A DNA stretch of 64,000 bases, taken from contig CAZRRJ010000013.1 in assembly GCA_964602515.1 (NCBI GenBank), positions 55,564-119,563 of the forward strand, written 5' to 3'. The notes under the pieces are model-generated. The model searched no databases and was not told the origin of the DNA. It was given only the letters and a program-made list of their open reading frames with translations. Position numbers and translations under genes: made by a program. The stretch is from Carboxylicivirga sp964602515 (GTDB lineage Bacteria; Bacteroidota; Bacteroidia; Bacteroidales; Marinilabiliaceae). Numbering within the stretch: the stretch's first letter is position 1; each line of letters starts with the position of its first letter. This document shows, in pieces, positions 28,519 through 37,600 of the stretch.

Positions 28519-28802
28519 ATTTTAAATGTTATTATTATGCAATTTAGGGTGCTTAGTTTTCTTTTTTAGTATTCTAATGTTCTATTGATAAATACTATGC
28601 AGGTGTAGTATTAAGCTTGTTCTTTTCCCTTTGTTCGTTTGTTGCACTCTACATTATTAATGTTGTATAAGTCTGTGAGATATAGTGATGTATTAATCTT
28701 ATTGTTTGGTGTATAGTATGTTGTGTGTAAATATGAAAAAGTATTAATTTACATAAGAAGCTATTAATATTTTATTATTTATTATCTCTTCAAAGTGTGT
28801 GT

Positions 28803-28866
28803 CACTACTCCATTTGCGTATAGCACGTACGCAAATGGAGTAGTGAAAATACGCATTTGACTAAAG
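28803..28866. repeat. 18-bp inverted repeat and copy B of the TACGCAAAT motif
   Basis: CACTACTCCATTTGCGTA (28803-28820) and TACGCAAATGGAGTAGTG (28828-28845) are a perfect 18-bp inverted repeat with a 7-base centre. The right arm continues into ATACGCATTTGACTAA, matching copy A. The size and symmetry suit a protein-binding site or recombination site upstream of the second SusC gene. Confidence 0.7.
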
Positions 28867-28886
28867 GATTATTACAGCGTGTGCAA

Positions 28887-28894
28887 TAGTTTTG
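28887..28894 (+). promoter_or_regulatory. Possible -7 box before the structured leader/sRNA candidate
   Basis: TAGTTTTG matches TAnnTTTG on the plus strand. The nearest upstream TTTG (28856-28859) is 27 bases away, longer than the usual 19-21. The start point would lie near 28900, just before the structured stretch ending at 29037. Confidence 0.3.
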
Positions 28895-28930
28895 TCTCCC
28901 AATTGAAAAACATAAAACTATATTAAAACT

Positions 28931-29037
28931 AAGGCGTGTGAAAGACTAAAGGTTTAAAAAATAAGTAGGACGATTTTTTTCCAGACTTTAGGTTTTACGA
29001 TACAAACGTGTACCAAAAATTCATCACACGCCTTTTT
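28931..29037 (+). ncRNA. Candidate structured RNA (small RNA or attenuating leader of susC)
   Basis: AAGGCGTGTGA (28931-28941) pairs over 11 bp with TCACACGCCTT (29024-29034), followed by T. Within the loop, CTAAAG (about 28945) can pair with CTTTAG (about 28986). The whole folds as a closed unit of about 105 bases ending in a terminator-like stem, 200 bases before the SusC start. It matches no family I know. It could be a short regulatory RNA or a conditional terminator. Confidence 0.35.
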
Positions 29038-29240
29038 TAATTTTAGCATATAAAAAGAATATTATTAATGGATATTAGTCTATTAATTAACTCATTTTCA
29101 TACAAAACATAACATATAACGATGCTTGTGGAGAAGAGAAGGCATCTGTTTCTACAAGTATGAATAATAGCGTAAGGTGATAATCTGATTATTACTAGTG
29201 TTGAATCCCAATCATTTATTAATTTAAATTTTATTTATTT

Positions 29241-32200
29241 ATGAAGAAAGTACTATTTACACTTTCAGTCATGTTGTTACTTGGTTGGCAAACATTTGCC
29301 CAAACCAGTACGCTAAGTGGCACTGTTAAAGATGCTGCTGATAATAGCCCTATACCAGGAGTATCGGTATTTATAAAAGGTACCACAATAGGTACAGTAA
29401 CAACGCCTGATGGAACATATAGCTTGTCAGTTCCTGATGGCTCTGCCGCCATTGTTTTCTCCTTCGTTGGAATGAAAACACAGGAAATAGCTTATAATGG
29501 ACAGTCGAAAATTAATGCGTCGATGCAAAGTGATGCGGTTGATGTTGATGAGGTAACTGTAATTGCAACAGGATATGGTAAAGTTGAAAAAGCTGGTTTT
29601 TCTGGTTCGGCAAGTGTTGTTGATGAAAAGTCAATGAGAAATTCTCCGGTTCCATCATTTCAAAGAGCCTTACAGGGGAATGCTGCTGGTGTTCAGGTTA
29701 CTGGTTCAACAGGACAACCCGGAGGTGGTAGCTCAATACGTATTAGGGGTGTTGGGTCTGTAAATGCATCCAGCGAGCCACTCTATGTTATTGATGGTGT
29801 TCCTGTTATTTCTCAGGGATTTAGTCGTTTATCTCCGGCTACAGACAATAAGCAAACCACCAATGTTTTATCTTCAATTAATCCTGATGATATTGATAAT
29901 GTAACCATTCTTAAAGATGCATCAGCAGTTTCTATTTATGGAGCACGTGCTGCTAATGGTGTTGTACTTATTACAACTAAAATGGGTAAAAAGGGAGACT
30001 CAAAAATCAATGTTTCATTTAATACTGGAGTATCTGTTTTACCACTAGGAAGAAAGTATGATCTTGCTTCATCGGCAGAAATACACAAATTGTATTACGA
30101 TAGCTATTTGAGTGGTGGAAAAACGAGTGATGAAGCAGCAAGTTTGGCAGCAGGTATCTTAAATTCTAATCCATATAATTTAACAAATCCTTACGATTTA
30201 AAAGGGAATCTTCGTGGAGATGCTAACCTGTTAGTAAATACTGATTGGATGGATGAAATTTTTCAGGTGGGTACTTATCAGAAATATTCAGCTGATTTTA
30301 GCGGAGGATCTGAAAAGATGAGTTATTATACATCATTAGGTTATTTTTCACAGGATGGAGTAGTAATAGGAGCCGATTTTGATCGTATCACAGGTAAGTT
30401 CAACTTAAAATCTAAATTAACTGATAAATTATCTTTTGGAACCAATACAACATTAAGTTACTCAGATCAGAATCAAACAGCTGGTGGCACATCTGGTGCA
30501 AGTCCAATGAGGAACGGGTTATATTATAATAATGCATTACCAATATATGAAGTTGATCGATTACAAATGGATGGAGATGGAAATCCTGTTAGGTCAAGTG
30601 GAATTAAAACAGACCAGAGAGGTAATGTAATTTATTTAGTTGATGGTAATGGAGATAAAAGGTATAACTTTACAAATCCGGTTTCAATGGATTTTAATCC
30701 TCATTACTCAAGAGAAAAAGATATTTACAATACTAAAACCTATAAGGTTTTATCAGATATTTATCTGGAGTGGGATATTATAAAAGGATTAAAGTTTCGT
30801 CCTTCGCTTTCTATTGATTATACAAATCTGGATGAGTTGCAGTTTTATAACCCTTATCATGGTAATGCTGCTGGTGTATCCGGAAGGACTTACAGGATTG
30901 CTACATGGAATGTACTATGGAAGAATACAAACTCATTATTTTATAACTTTACATTAAATGATGATCATAATTTTGATGCCATGGCTAGTTACGAGGTAAT
31001 AGAAAATAATTATCGAACTATCTTTTCTCATGGTACTCGTTTCCCTGATTTTGGTGAAAATAACTTAATGCCTGAACTTGATAATGCATCACAGCCCGAA
31101 GATGCTTCATCAAAATCAGAGCGTTGGGCATTAATTTCATATATAGGCAGACTTAACTATAATTTTAAAAGAAAGTACTATTTATCAGCAACTTTTCGTA
31201 GAGATGGTTCGTCAAGATTTGGCTCTAATAACCGATTTGCTAACTTTTGGTCTGTAGGAGGAACATGGAGCATCAAATCAGAAGACTTTATGAGTGATAT
31301 TGCTTTTGTCGATAACTTAAAGTTAAGAGCAAGTTATGGAACATCAGGAAATGATCAGGTGGGCGTTTGGGATTACATGGGACTATATAGTGGAGATTTC
31401 ACTTATAATGGCAATGCTGGCTATGTTAATAACAAAGTTTCTAATCCAAATCTTACTTGGGAAGAATCAGCTAATTTTAATATCGGTCTTGATTATGCTT
31501 TGTTCTCAAATAGGTTAAGAGGTACAGTGGAATACTACAATAAAGTTACCGATAATCTTTTGTTTGATATTCCTTTGGGAGCGTCAATGGGTGGAAGTAT
31601 TGTAAGCAGTGTATCAAGTCCATCATATAAAGGAAATTATGGAAAGATGAAGAATAGTGGTGTTGAGGTAGAATTAAGTTATACAGCTATTAGGAAAAAA
31701 GAATTTGAATTGGACTTTAGCTTTAATTTTGCAACTAATAATAATGAACTACTTGAACTACCAACGAATGAAAATATTCAAGGCTCAAAAATTTGGCGAG
31801 TAGGGTCTGATAGATACCAGTTCTATTTGCAGGAATGGGCAGGTGTGGCACAGAAAGGTGAAAAGTTGTATGGCATGGATGCAGCAGCAAAAGGAGGAGA
31901 GCCTTTGTGGTATATTGATGTTGAGAATGCTGACGGTAGTGTTACCAAAACTAAAACAAGTAATTACTCTGCTGCAACAAGATATGAAGTTGGAAGTTCA
32001 TTACCTGACTTTTTTGGAGGTTTTGGTACTAATATAAGTTATAAGGGCTTTGGTTTAGGCATCTTGTTTTCATACTCGGTTGGAGGGGATATTCTGGATT
32101 ATACCAAGATGGATTTATTTTCATATGATGGAACACAGGTATCTAGACAGCTTCTTGATCACTATGGAAATAATACACAGTCAGAAAATTCGACATTTAT

Positions 32201-32489
32201 ACCAAATGCTCAAGATAACTCTAACTCTCGATCAACTAGATTCTTATATGATGCCAGCTTTTTAAGGTTAAGAAATATTAATCTATCATATAATTTGCCT
32301 AAAAGGTGGTTAGGAACCGGGTATTTTAAAGCGGCATCTGTTTCTTTTTCAGCTGAAAATTTATGGGCACACTTTTTTGATCCTGACTTTGATGGTTTTG
32401 ACACCGAAATGGGAGGACTGGCAGGTACAATTACTCAGGAAATACCAAATCCTACGACATTATCATTAGGAGTTAGGTTAACCTTCTAA
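29241..32489 (+). CDS. SusC/RagA-family TonB-dependent transporter (no STN domain)
   Basis: This 1082-residue protein has a signal peptide at about 1-21 (GWQTFAQ), a carboxypeptidase-like domain at about 25-108 (GTVKDAADNSPIPGVSVFI) and a TonB plug at about 112-235 (IRIRGVGSVNASSEPLYVID, DASAVSIYGARAANGVV). A barrel follows, ending LSLGVRLTF. It lacks the STN domain, so unlike the first SusC here it should not signal to a FecR protein. The SusD gene follows in the same operon. No enzyme genes lie beside it, so its substrate cannot be guessed. Confidence 0.96.
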   Translation: MKKVLFTLSVMLLLGWQTFAQTSTLSGTVKDAADNSPIPGVSVFIKGTTIGTVTTPDGTYSLSVPDGSAAIVFSFVGMKTQEIAYNGQSKINASMQSDAVDVDEVTVIATGYGKVEKAGFSGSASVVDEKSMRNSPVPSFQRALQGNAAGVQVTGSTGQPGGGSSIRIRGVGSVNASSEPLYVIDGVPVISQGFSRLSPATDNKQTTNVLSSINPDDIDNVTILKDASAVSIYGARAANGVVLITTKMGKKGDSKINVSFNTGVSVLPLGRKYDLASSAEIHKLYYDSYLSGGKTSDEAASLAAGILNSNPYNLTNPYDLKGNLRGDANLLVNTDWMDEIFQVGTYQKYSADFSGGSEKMSYYTSLGYFSQDGVVIGADFDRITGKFNLKSKLTDKLSFGTNTTLSYSDQNQTAGGTSGASPMRNGLYYNNALPIYEVDRLQMDGDGNPVRSSGIKTDQRGNVIYLVDGNGDKRYNFTNPVSMDFNPHYSREKDIYNTKTYKVLSDIYLEWDIIKGLKFRPSLSIDYTNLDELQFYNPYHGNAAGVSGRTYRIATWNVLWKNTNSLFYNFTLNDDHNFDAMASYEVIENNYRTIFSHGTRFPDFGENNLMPELDNASQPEDASSKSERWALISYIGRLNYNFKRKYYLSATFRRDGSSRFGSNNRFANFWSVGGTWSIKSEDFMSDIAFVDNLKLRASYGTSGNDQVGVWDYMGLYSGDFTYNGNAGYVNNKVSNPNLTWEESANFNIGLDYALFSNRLRGTVEYYNKVTDNLLFDIPLGASMGGSIVSSVSSPSYKGNYGKMKNSGVEVELSYTAIRKKEFELDFSFNFATNNNELLELPTNENIQGSKIWRVGSDRYQFYLQEWAGVAQKGEKLYGMDAAAKGGEPLWYIDVENADGSVTKTKTSNYSAATRYEVGSSLPDFFGGFGTNISYKGFGLGILFSYSVGGDILDYTKMDLFSYDGTQVSRQLLDHYGNNTQSENSTFIPNAQDNSNSRSTRFLYDASFLRLRNINLSYNLPKRWLGTGYFKAASVSFSAENLWAHFFDPDFDGFDTEMGGLAGTITQEIPNPTTLSLGVRLTF

Positions 32490-32535
32490 ATTGAGTAATA
32501 AAAAAGAATTAAGACATATGATAAAAAGGAAAAGA

Positions 32536-33993
32536 ATGAAAAAGTTATTGTTATATATATTATTCGCGGGGCTTATGGTAAGCTGTAGCGATGATTTTCT
32601 AGATGTTGAGCCGTCAGATGCAGTTTCAGAAGATATTATCTTTTCTTCAGTTACAACTGTTGATGCGAATATGATTGGTGTGTATGATGCTATTGTGTAC
32701 TCCAATGGTGTTGAAGGATATCGATGGATATTCGGGCCAGATGTAATGGGGGAAGATATTTTTGTTAAAAGTATCAATAATTATGGTCGGTTTTCTACAC
32801 AAATATATCCATTAAACTTTACCAATGAAGGTTCCAAAACTACAGATCTTTGGAATAGAACATACCGAGTGATAAAATCGTGTAATGATATTATAAATAA
32901 GGTTGATGGAGTAGAAGGTGATGATGTAAGCAAAAAGAAACTAAAAGCAGAAGCTTTAACGGCCAGAGCTTATTGTTTTCTAAAACTGATAAGGTTATAT
33001 GGAGAATATGCTTATAGTCATCCCAAAGGTTTGTCATCTAAGGGCATTGTAATTGATATTAATTCAGATAAAGCATCACCTGTTGGTCGTTCAACTGTTA
33101 AAGATGCATATGACCAAATTGTTAAGGATTTGAGCCAAGCAATTCCTCTTTTTCCAAAAGAGAAAAATGAAGCTTCCCAAAAGTGGCGTTTAGATAAAAG
33201 GGCTGCGTATGCTATATTAGCAAATACATATCTTGATATGGAAGAATGGAATAAGGGCGCTGAGAATGCTAGTGCAGCTAGGGGAAATCTTGATGATGGT
33301 TCTGATCTGATGTCAGAACAAGTTTACTTAAATGGTTTTAACACTACTGAAGTTGAGACAATTTGGGAACGCGCCTTTATTCAGGGACAGACTTATAATT
33401 TTTTGAGTTTGGCTTCTTTTGCTTATACTGATGATGATGGAAATCAAGGGAGTGTATTTGGTTATAATTCTCTTAGGGCAGCCAAAAGCTTTGTGAATTT
33501 ATTTGAGGACACAGATTATAGGAAAAAACTTTTTCCGTCTAAACCGGCTGATGAAGGTTCTTATTTTACTAAACATCGTCATCCTGAAGGACTTATGGGT
33601 GCAGGTAGGAATATTCCACGAATCAGAACTTCTGAAATGTATCTTATTGAAGCAGAATGTCAGGCTGAGTTAGGGAATGATGTTAAGGCACAGGAAATTC
33701 TTTTTGTACTGCAATCTGCGAGAGATGCTTCTTTAGAAAAGTCAAGTAGCACAGGAAGCGACCTTGTAAATGAAATTTTATTGGAGCGCAGGAAGGAGCT
33801 TTTTGCTGAAGGACATCGAGTTTTTGATATTAAAAGACGCAACACTTCTTTTGTAAGAACAGGAGATGATCATTGGCAGCATAATGGAGTAACAATTGAT
33901 GGAGATGATTATAGGCTAAATATGCCAATACCATTATCAGAAATGAATGCTAATGATTTAATTGATGATAAAGATCAAAATAGAGGTTACTAA
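32536..33993 (+). CDS. SusD/RagB-family outer-membrane lipoprotein
   Basis: The protein is 485 residues from the ATG at 32536. The frame reaches a TTG at 32491 and another ATG at 32518. I prefer 32536 because MKKLLLYILFAGLMVSC is a standard lipoprotein signal and AAAAGGA precedes it. After the cysteine come SDDFLDVEPSD (a surface-export-like acidic tract and the SusD start) and TPR-like helices (ARAYCFLKLIRLYGEYAY). The C-terminal part has IRTSEMYLIEAECQAELG and LLERRKELFAEGHRVFDIKR. It should cap the SusC channel encoded just upstream. Confidence 0.94.
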   Translation: MKKLLLYILFAGLMVSCSDDFLDVEPSDAVSEDIIFSSVTTVDANMIGVYDAIVYSNGVEGYRWIFGPDVMGEDIFVKSINNYGRFSTQIYPLNFTNEGSKTTDLWNRTYRVIKSCNDIINKVDGVEGDDVSKKKLKAEALTARAYCFLKLIRLYGEYAYSHPKGLSSKGIVIDINSDKASPVGRSTVKDAYDQIVKDLSQAIPLFPKEKNEASQKWRLDKRAAYAILANTYLDMEEWNKGAENASAARGNLDDGSDLMSEQVYLNGFNTTEVETIWERAFIQGQTYNFLSLASFAYTDDDGNQGSVFGYNSLRAAKSFVNLFEDTDYRKKLFPSKPADEGSYFTKHRHPEGLMGAGRNIPRIRTSEMYLIEAECQAELGNDVKAQEILFVLQSARDASLEKSSSTGSDLVNEILLERRKELFAEGHRVFDIKRRNTSFVRTGDDHWQHNGVTIDGDDYRLNMPIPLSEMNANDLIDDKDQNRGY

Positions 33994-34017
33994 TACTCTG
34001 GTTGATTTAGGACTATT

Positions 34018-34052
34018 AAAGCCCGACACATTTTGTGTCGGGCTTTTTTTAC
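34018..34052 (+). terminator. Terminator of the second SusC/SusD operon
   Basis: AAAGCCCGACACA (34018-34030) and TGTGTCGGGCTTT (34034-34046) form a 13-bp perfect stem with a TTT loop, followed by more T. It is a textbook intrinsic terminator 25 bases after the SusD stop. Confidence 0.95.
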
Positions 34053-34386
34053 CTGATAGATTTCTCAACACTTGCCAAGTATTACAAAAAGTAGTCTTTT
34101 TTAAAGTAGTTTTCAGGTACTGAATGCGATGTGTAGTTTAATAGAGGAGTATATGATTTTTCTTGTATTCTGTTTAAAACGAAGTGTAATGTAAGATGTT
34201 GTATCTTAAAAGGATAGCTATGATTATTATTTGGGTAATTACAGTGTTAGTATTGTTTATTATTTTGAAAAATAAAGCAATAATGCAACTTTATTAAATT
34301 GGTTGTCGTAAATTAGCAGGTGTTGTGTATTCAACTTATAGTGTATAAGTGTTGTTATAGTGGGTAATTTATATTTATTAAATTGG
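34053..34386. other. Non-coding spacer with one micro-ORF candidate
   Basis: No gene is clearly supported. The only frame of note is a 25-residue hydrophobic peptide at 34220-34297, listed separately. Confidence 0.4.
34220..34297 (+). CDS. Possible 25-residue membrane micropeptide
   Basis: ATG 34220 to TAA 34297 encodes MIIIWVITVLVLFIILKNKA plus a short tail: one hydrophobic span and then basic residues, a typical single-pass topology. AGGA lies five bases before the ATG. AT-rich DNA yields such frames by chance, so this is only a candidate. Confidence 0.2.
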   Translation: MIIIWVITVLVLFIILKNKAIMQLY

Positions 34387-34567
34387 TAATACCAATTCTA
34401 TTTTGAATCCGATAGCTATCGGGTGAGCCTTAAATTATTTTGAATATTTTTAGCTTAAGCAAGGTAAAGAACAGTGGTATAGCTTAAGTTACTGCGATGT
34501 CTTTTAATGAAGTATAAGTTAAAAAGAGCGAAAGAATAAGGAGTATTTTAATATAGTATTGGTATAA
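34387..34567. repeat. MITE-like intergenic element, copy 2
   Basis: A 181-bp stretch with inverted ends TAATACCAAT (34387-34396) and ATTGGTATAA (34558-34567), an internal palindrome CCGATAGCTATCGG at 34409-34422, and blocks shared with 28213-28374. It has no coding capacity. The inverted ends, size and non-coding content fit a miniature transposable element or a structured extragenic repeat. Confidence 0.6.
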
Positions 34568-34620
34568 TAACGTGTGGGAATTGATTATATCTTACATCTC
34601 ACGAAACACTTAACCAAAAA

Positions 34621-37600
34621 ATGAAGAAGGTAGTTTTATATCTAATTCTGTTGATGTTGGCTTCAACAATCAATGGACAGGTTGGACGCGAATTTTGGTT
34701 TGCTGCACCTGATGTATGGGAAGGAAACGGGGATGCTCCCGTGGTTCTTAGAGTAACAACATTTGATGTTGGAGCAACAATAACTGTTTCGTTACCTGCG
34801 GATAATAACAGGGTGCTACAGCAAAAAACTGTTCTGGCTGGTTCACATTCTGCTATACAGCTAAATAAGTCTGATGTTGAGAACTCTCCTGCAAATTCAA
34901 TTAATAATAAAGGGATATTAATTACTTCAACAGCCGATATTACAGCGTATTATGATGTAGGATCAACTTCAAATCCTGAAAAGTTTACATTAAAAGGAGA
35001 TAATGCTTTAGGGCGGGAATTTTTTATACCATCGCAAACTATATACGGCAATGCTTCCCAATACGGTGGTAATGCAAATGAAAAAGCCGATATAGTTGCC
35101 ACAGAAGATAATACAACTATAACAATAATACCTGCTTGTGATATTACAGGACATAAGGCAGGAGTTCCATACACGATAACTTTAAATAGAGGACAAACTT
35201 ATAGTATAGAATGCAGGGATATATCTATTGGAGCAGCATTAGCTGGAACGCAGATTAATGCTGACAAGTTTATTGCAGTTACAATATCAGATGATTCGGT
35301 CATTGAAGATGTTGATAGTTTTCCGTGTGATTTAATAGGAGACCAGCTTATTCCGACTAACGCTATAGGGTACGAGTATGTAGCTATTAATACCAGTAAG
35401 GCACCTTCAAGTGTGAAAAATAGCAATACAGTGCAAAAAGTTTTTGTACTGGCCATAGAAGATAATACTATGGTGTTCCTCAATAATACATCCAAAACAG
35501 TTCGTGAACTAAATAAAGGAGAGACCACTGTTTTTGACATTTCGGATCATGCTGTTTTTATTTATGCGAACAAGCGCGTATATGCATACCAGGTTACCGG
35601 TTTGGTAAATACAACAACAACATCGGCCAATGAGATGGCCAGTGCTATATTACCAAGTTACTCATGTAATGGGTCAAATAGAGTTTCTTTTACTCGTATT
35701 TTTAATAGAGATTTTTGGGTAAATTTAGTTGTTAAGCGCAAACATACTAAAGATTTTATGATGTATGATGGATCGGGATCTGATGTTAACTTCAAAAATT
35801 ATATTAGGAGCTGGCAGACAGTTCCTGGGCAGGATACCGGACCTGAAGCATGGGTGTGTTGTGCTGTAAATATGAATGATTTATCAACCGGCTTACCTTA
35901 TACAATTGAAAATAAAGCCGGTTTATTTCATTTGTGTGTTCTTGATGAATCAGATTCACGAGTTGATGATGGAGGAACAAGCTTTGGTTACTTTTCTTCG
36001 TATAATTCATTTTGGGCTATGGGGCCTGGGCAAACCTGTTATGGGGATCAAATTACCCTGGAGGCAAAGGATGGTATGTTAAATTATCAATGGTTTTCAA
36101 AAGAAACAGGTAACCAGGTACTATCGACAGATAGAACGTTAACAGTTACGGAGAGTGGTAAATATTGGGTTGAGGCAGAGGTACAGTTTGGTGGTTGTGA
36201 GGTGGTTGATAGTTTGGATGTCAATTTTTTATTGCCTGAAATAGAGTTAGGTAATGATACGACTGTTTGCGAAGGAGAAATTATTAATTATATAGTAGGC
36301 GATGGTTTTGCCGATTATCTTTGGAGTAATGGTGATAAGGATTATCAAACACAGTTTGTTGCTGATGGTACTTCATCTGAATTAAGCCTGACTGTGACAG
36401 ATAATATGGGATGTACCAATAGCGATACAGTTAATATCCAAGTCAGTCCGGTACCTTCAATTACCTTGAGTGCTACCGAAGTATGTGAAGGAAGCGCCAT
36501 TCGTAACCTAACTGGTTTTGATCGTTATGAATGGGTGTTTAATGGTGTAGTAATCAATATTGATGAATCGCAGGATTGGATTATTCCTGAACAGAGCGGA
36601 GTATACACCGTAACAGCTTGGACCAGTGATGGATGTTCTTCAACAGCACAAATAGATATAACTGTATTTAGTTTGCCATCGTTTACGCTGGGTGATCAGT
36701 TTGGGTGTGAGGGCGAGGCGTTTTCTGTTGATGGGCCTGCTGGGTACGTATCATATTTATGGAGTACTGGCGAGGTAACGCAATCAATTGTATTGAACTC
36801 AGATACAGACTACTGGCTGGAAGTTACTGATAATAATGGTTGTACTGTTCGTGAAGATGGAAATGTAAGCTTTATTCAACCCATTGACATTGATTTGGGT
36901 CAGGATAGGGATGAGTGTACTGGTATTACTTTAAGTATAGTCAACAGTACGGATTATTCTGATTTTAATTGGACTTTTGAGGCTAGTAGTAATCCTGGAA
37001 CCATTATTCAATTAAATCCAACTCCACCAAATGAATATGAAATTTCTAATTCAGACGTGTCCAATAGCGGTATATACAGGCTGGAGGCCTTGGATATAAA
37101 TGGTTGTAAAGTAAGTGACCAGGTTGATATAACTTTTCATGTAACTAACCCTCCGGTTTTATCATTGACAGAAAATTTATGTGAGGGGCAAAGTGTTGAT
37201 GTGGTGGCCAGTGATGGTTATGATTCTTATTCCTGGATCATTGACGGGGTAGCACGTCCTGAATATGATGGTATGAAAGTAATACCGGGTGTATCAACTG
37301 CTGGCTTTTATGAAGTAGAATCAACATTCGGAACATGTGTAAAGGCAAACTATATTACTGTTGAAACACACAGGCTTCCTCAGGTTAATCTACCTGGTAT
37401 TTTCTCAATTTGTGATGGAGGTGAAAAGGAACTGAGTGTTGATAGTTACTTTTCACCTGATAATGCAGCATTTGGTTATATGTATTGGAATGGAAATTCT
37501 AATGTTCGGTATAGTGACTGGAAGACGGCATCATTAACAGTTAAAACACCTGGTAATTATAGTGTAACAGCTGTTGATGAGTTTGGCTGTCAGGCATCTG

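Larger units (their letters stand above)
28127..29240. other. 1.1-kb non-coding region before the second SusC gene
   Basis: No gene is supported. It contains one copy of a diverged intergenic element (28213-28374), two copies of a palindromic TACGCAAAT motif (28475 and 28803), and a structured stretch ending in a terminator-like stem (28931-29037). Confidence 0.7.

Noticed and set aside
28127..29240. CRISPR array or phage remnant in the 1.1-kb gap
   Set aside because: No regularly spaced repeats and no phage-like frames; the repeats present are two copies of two different motifs.
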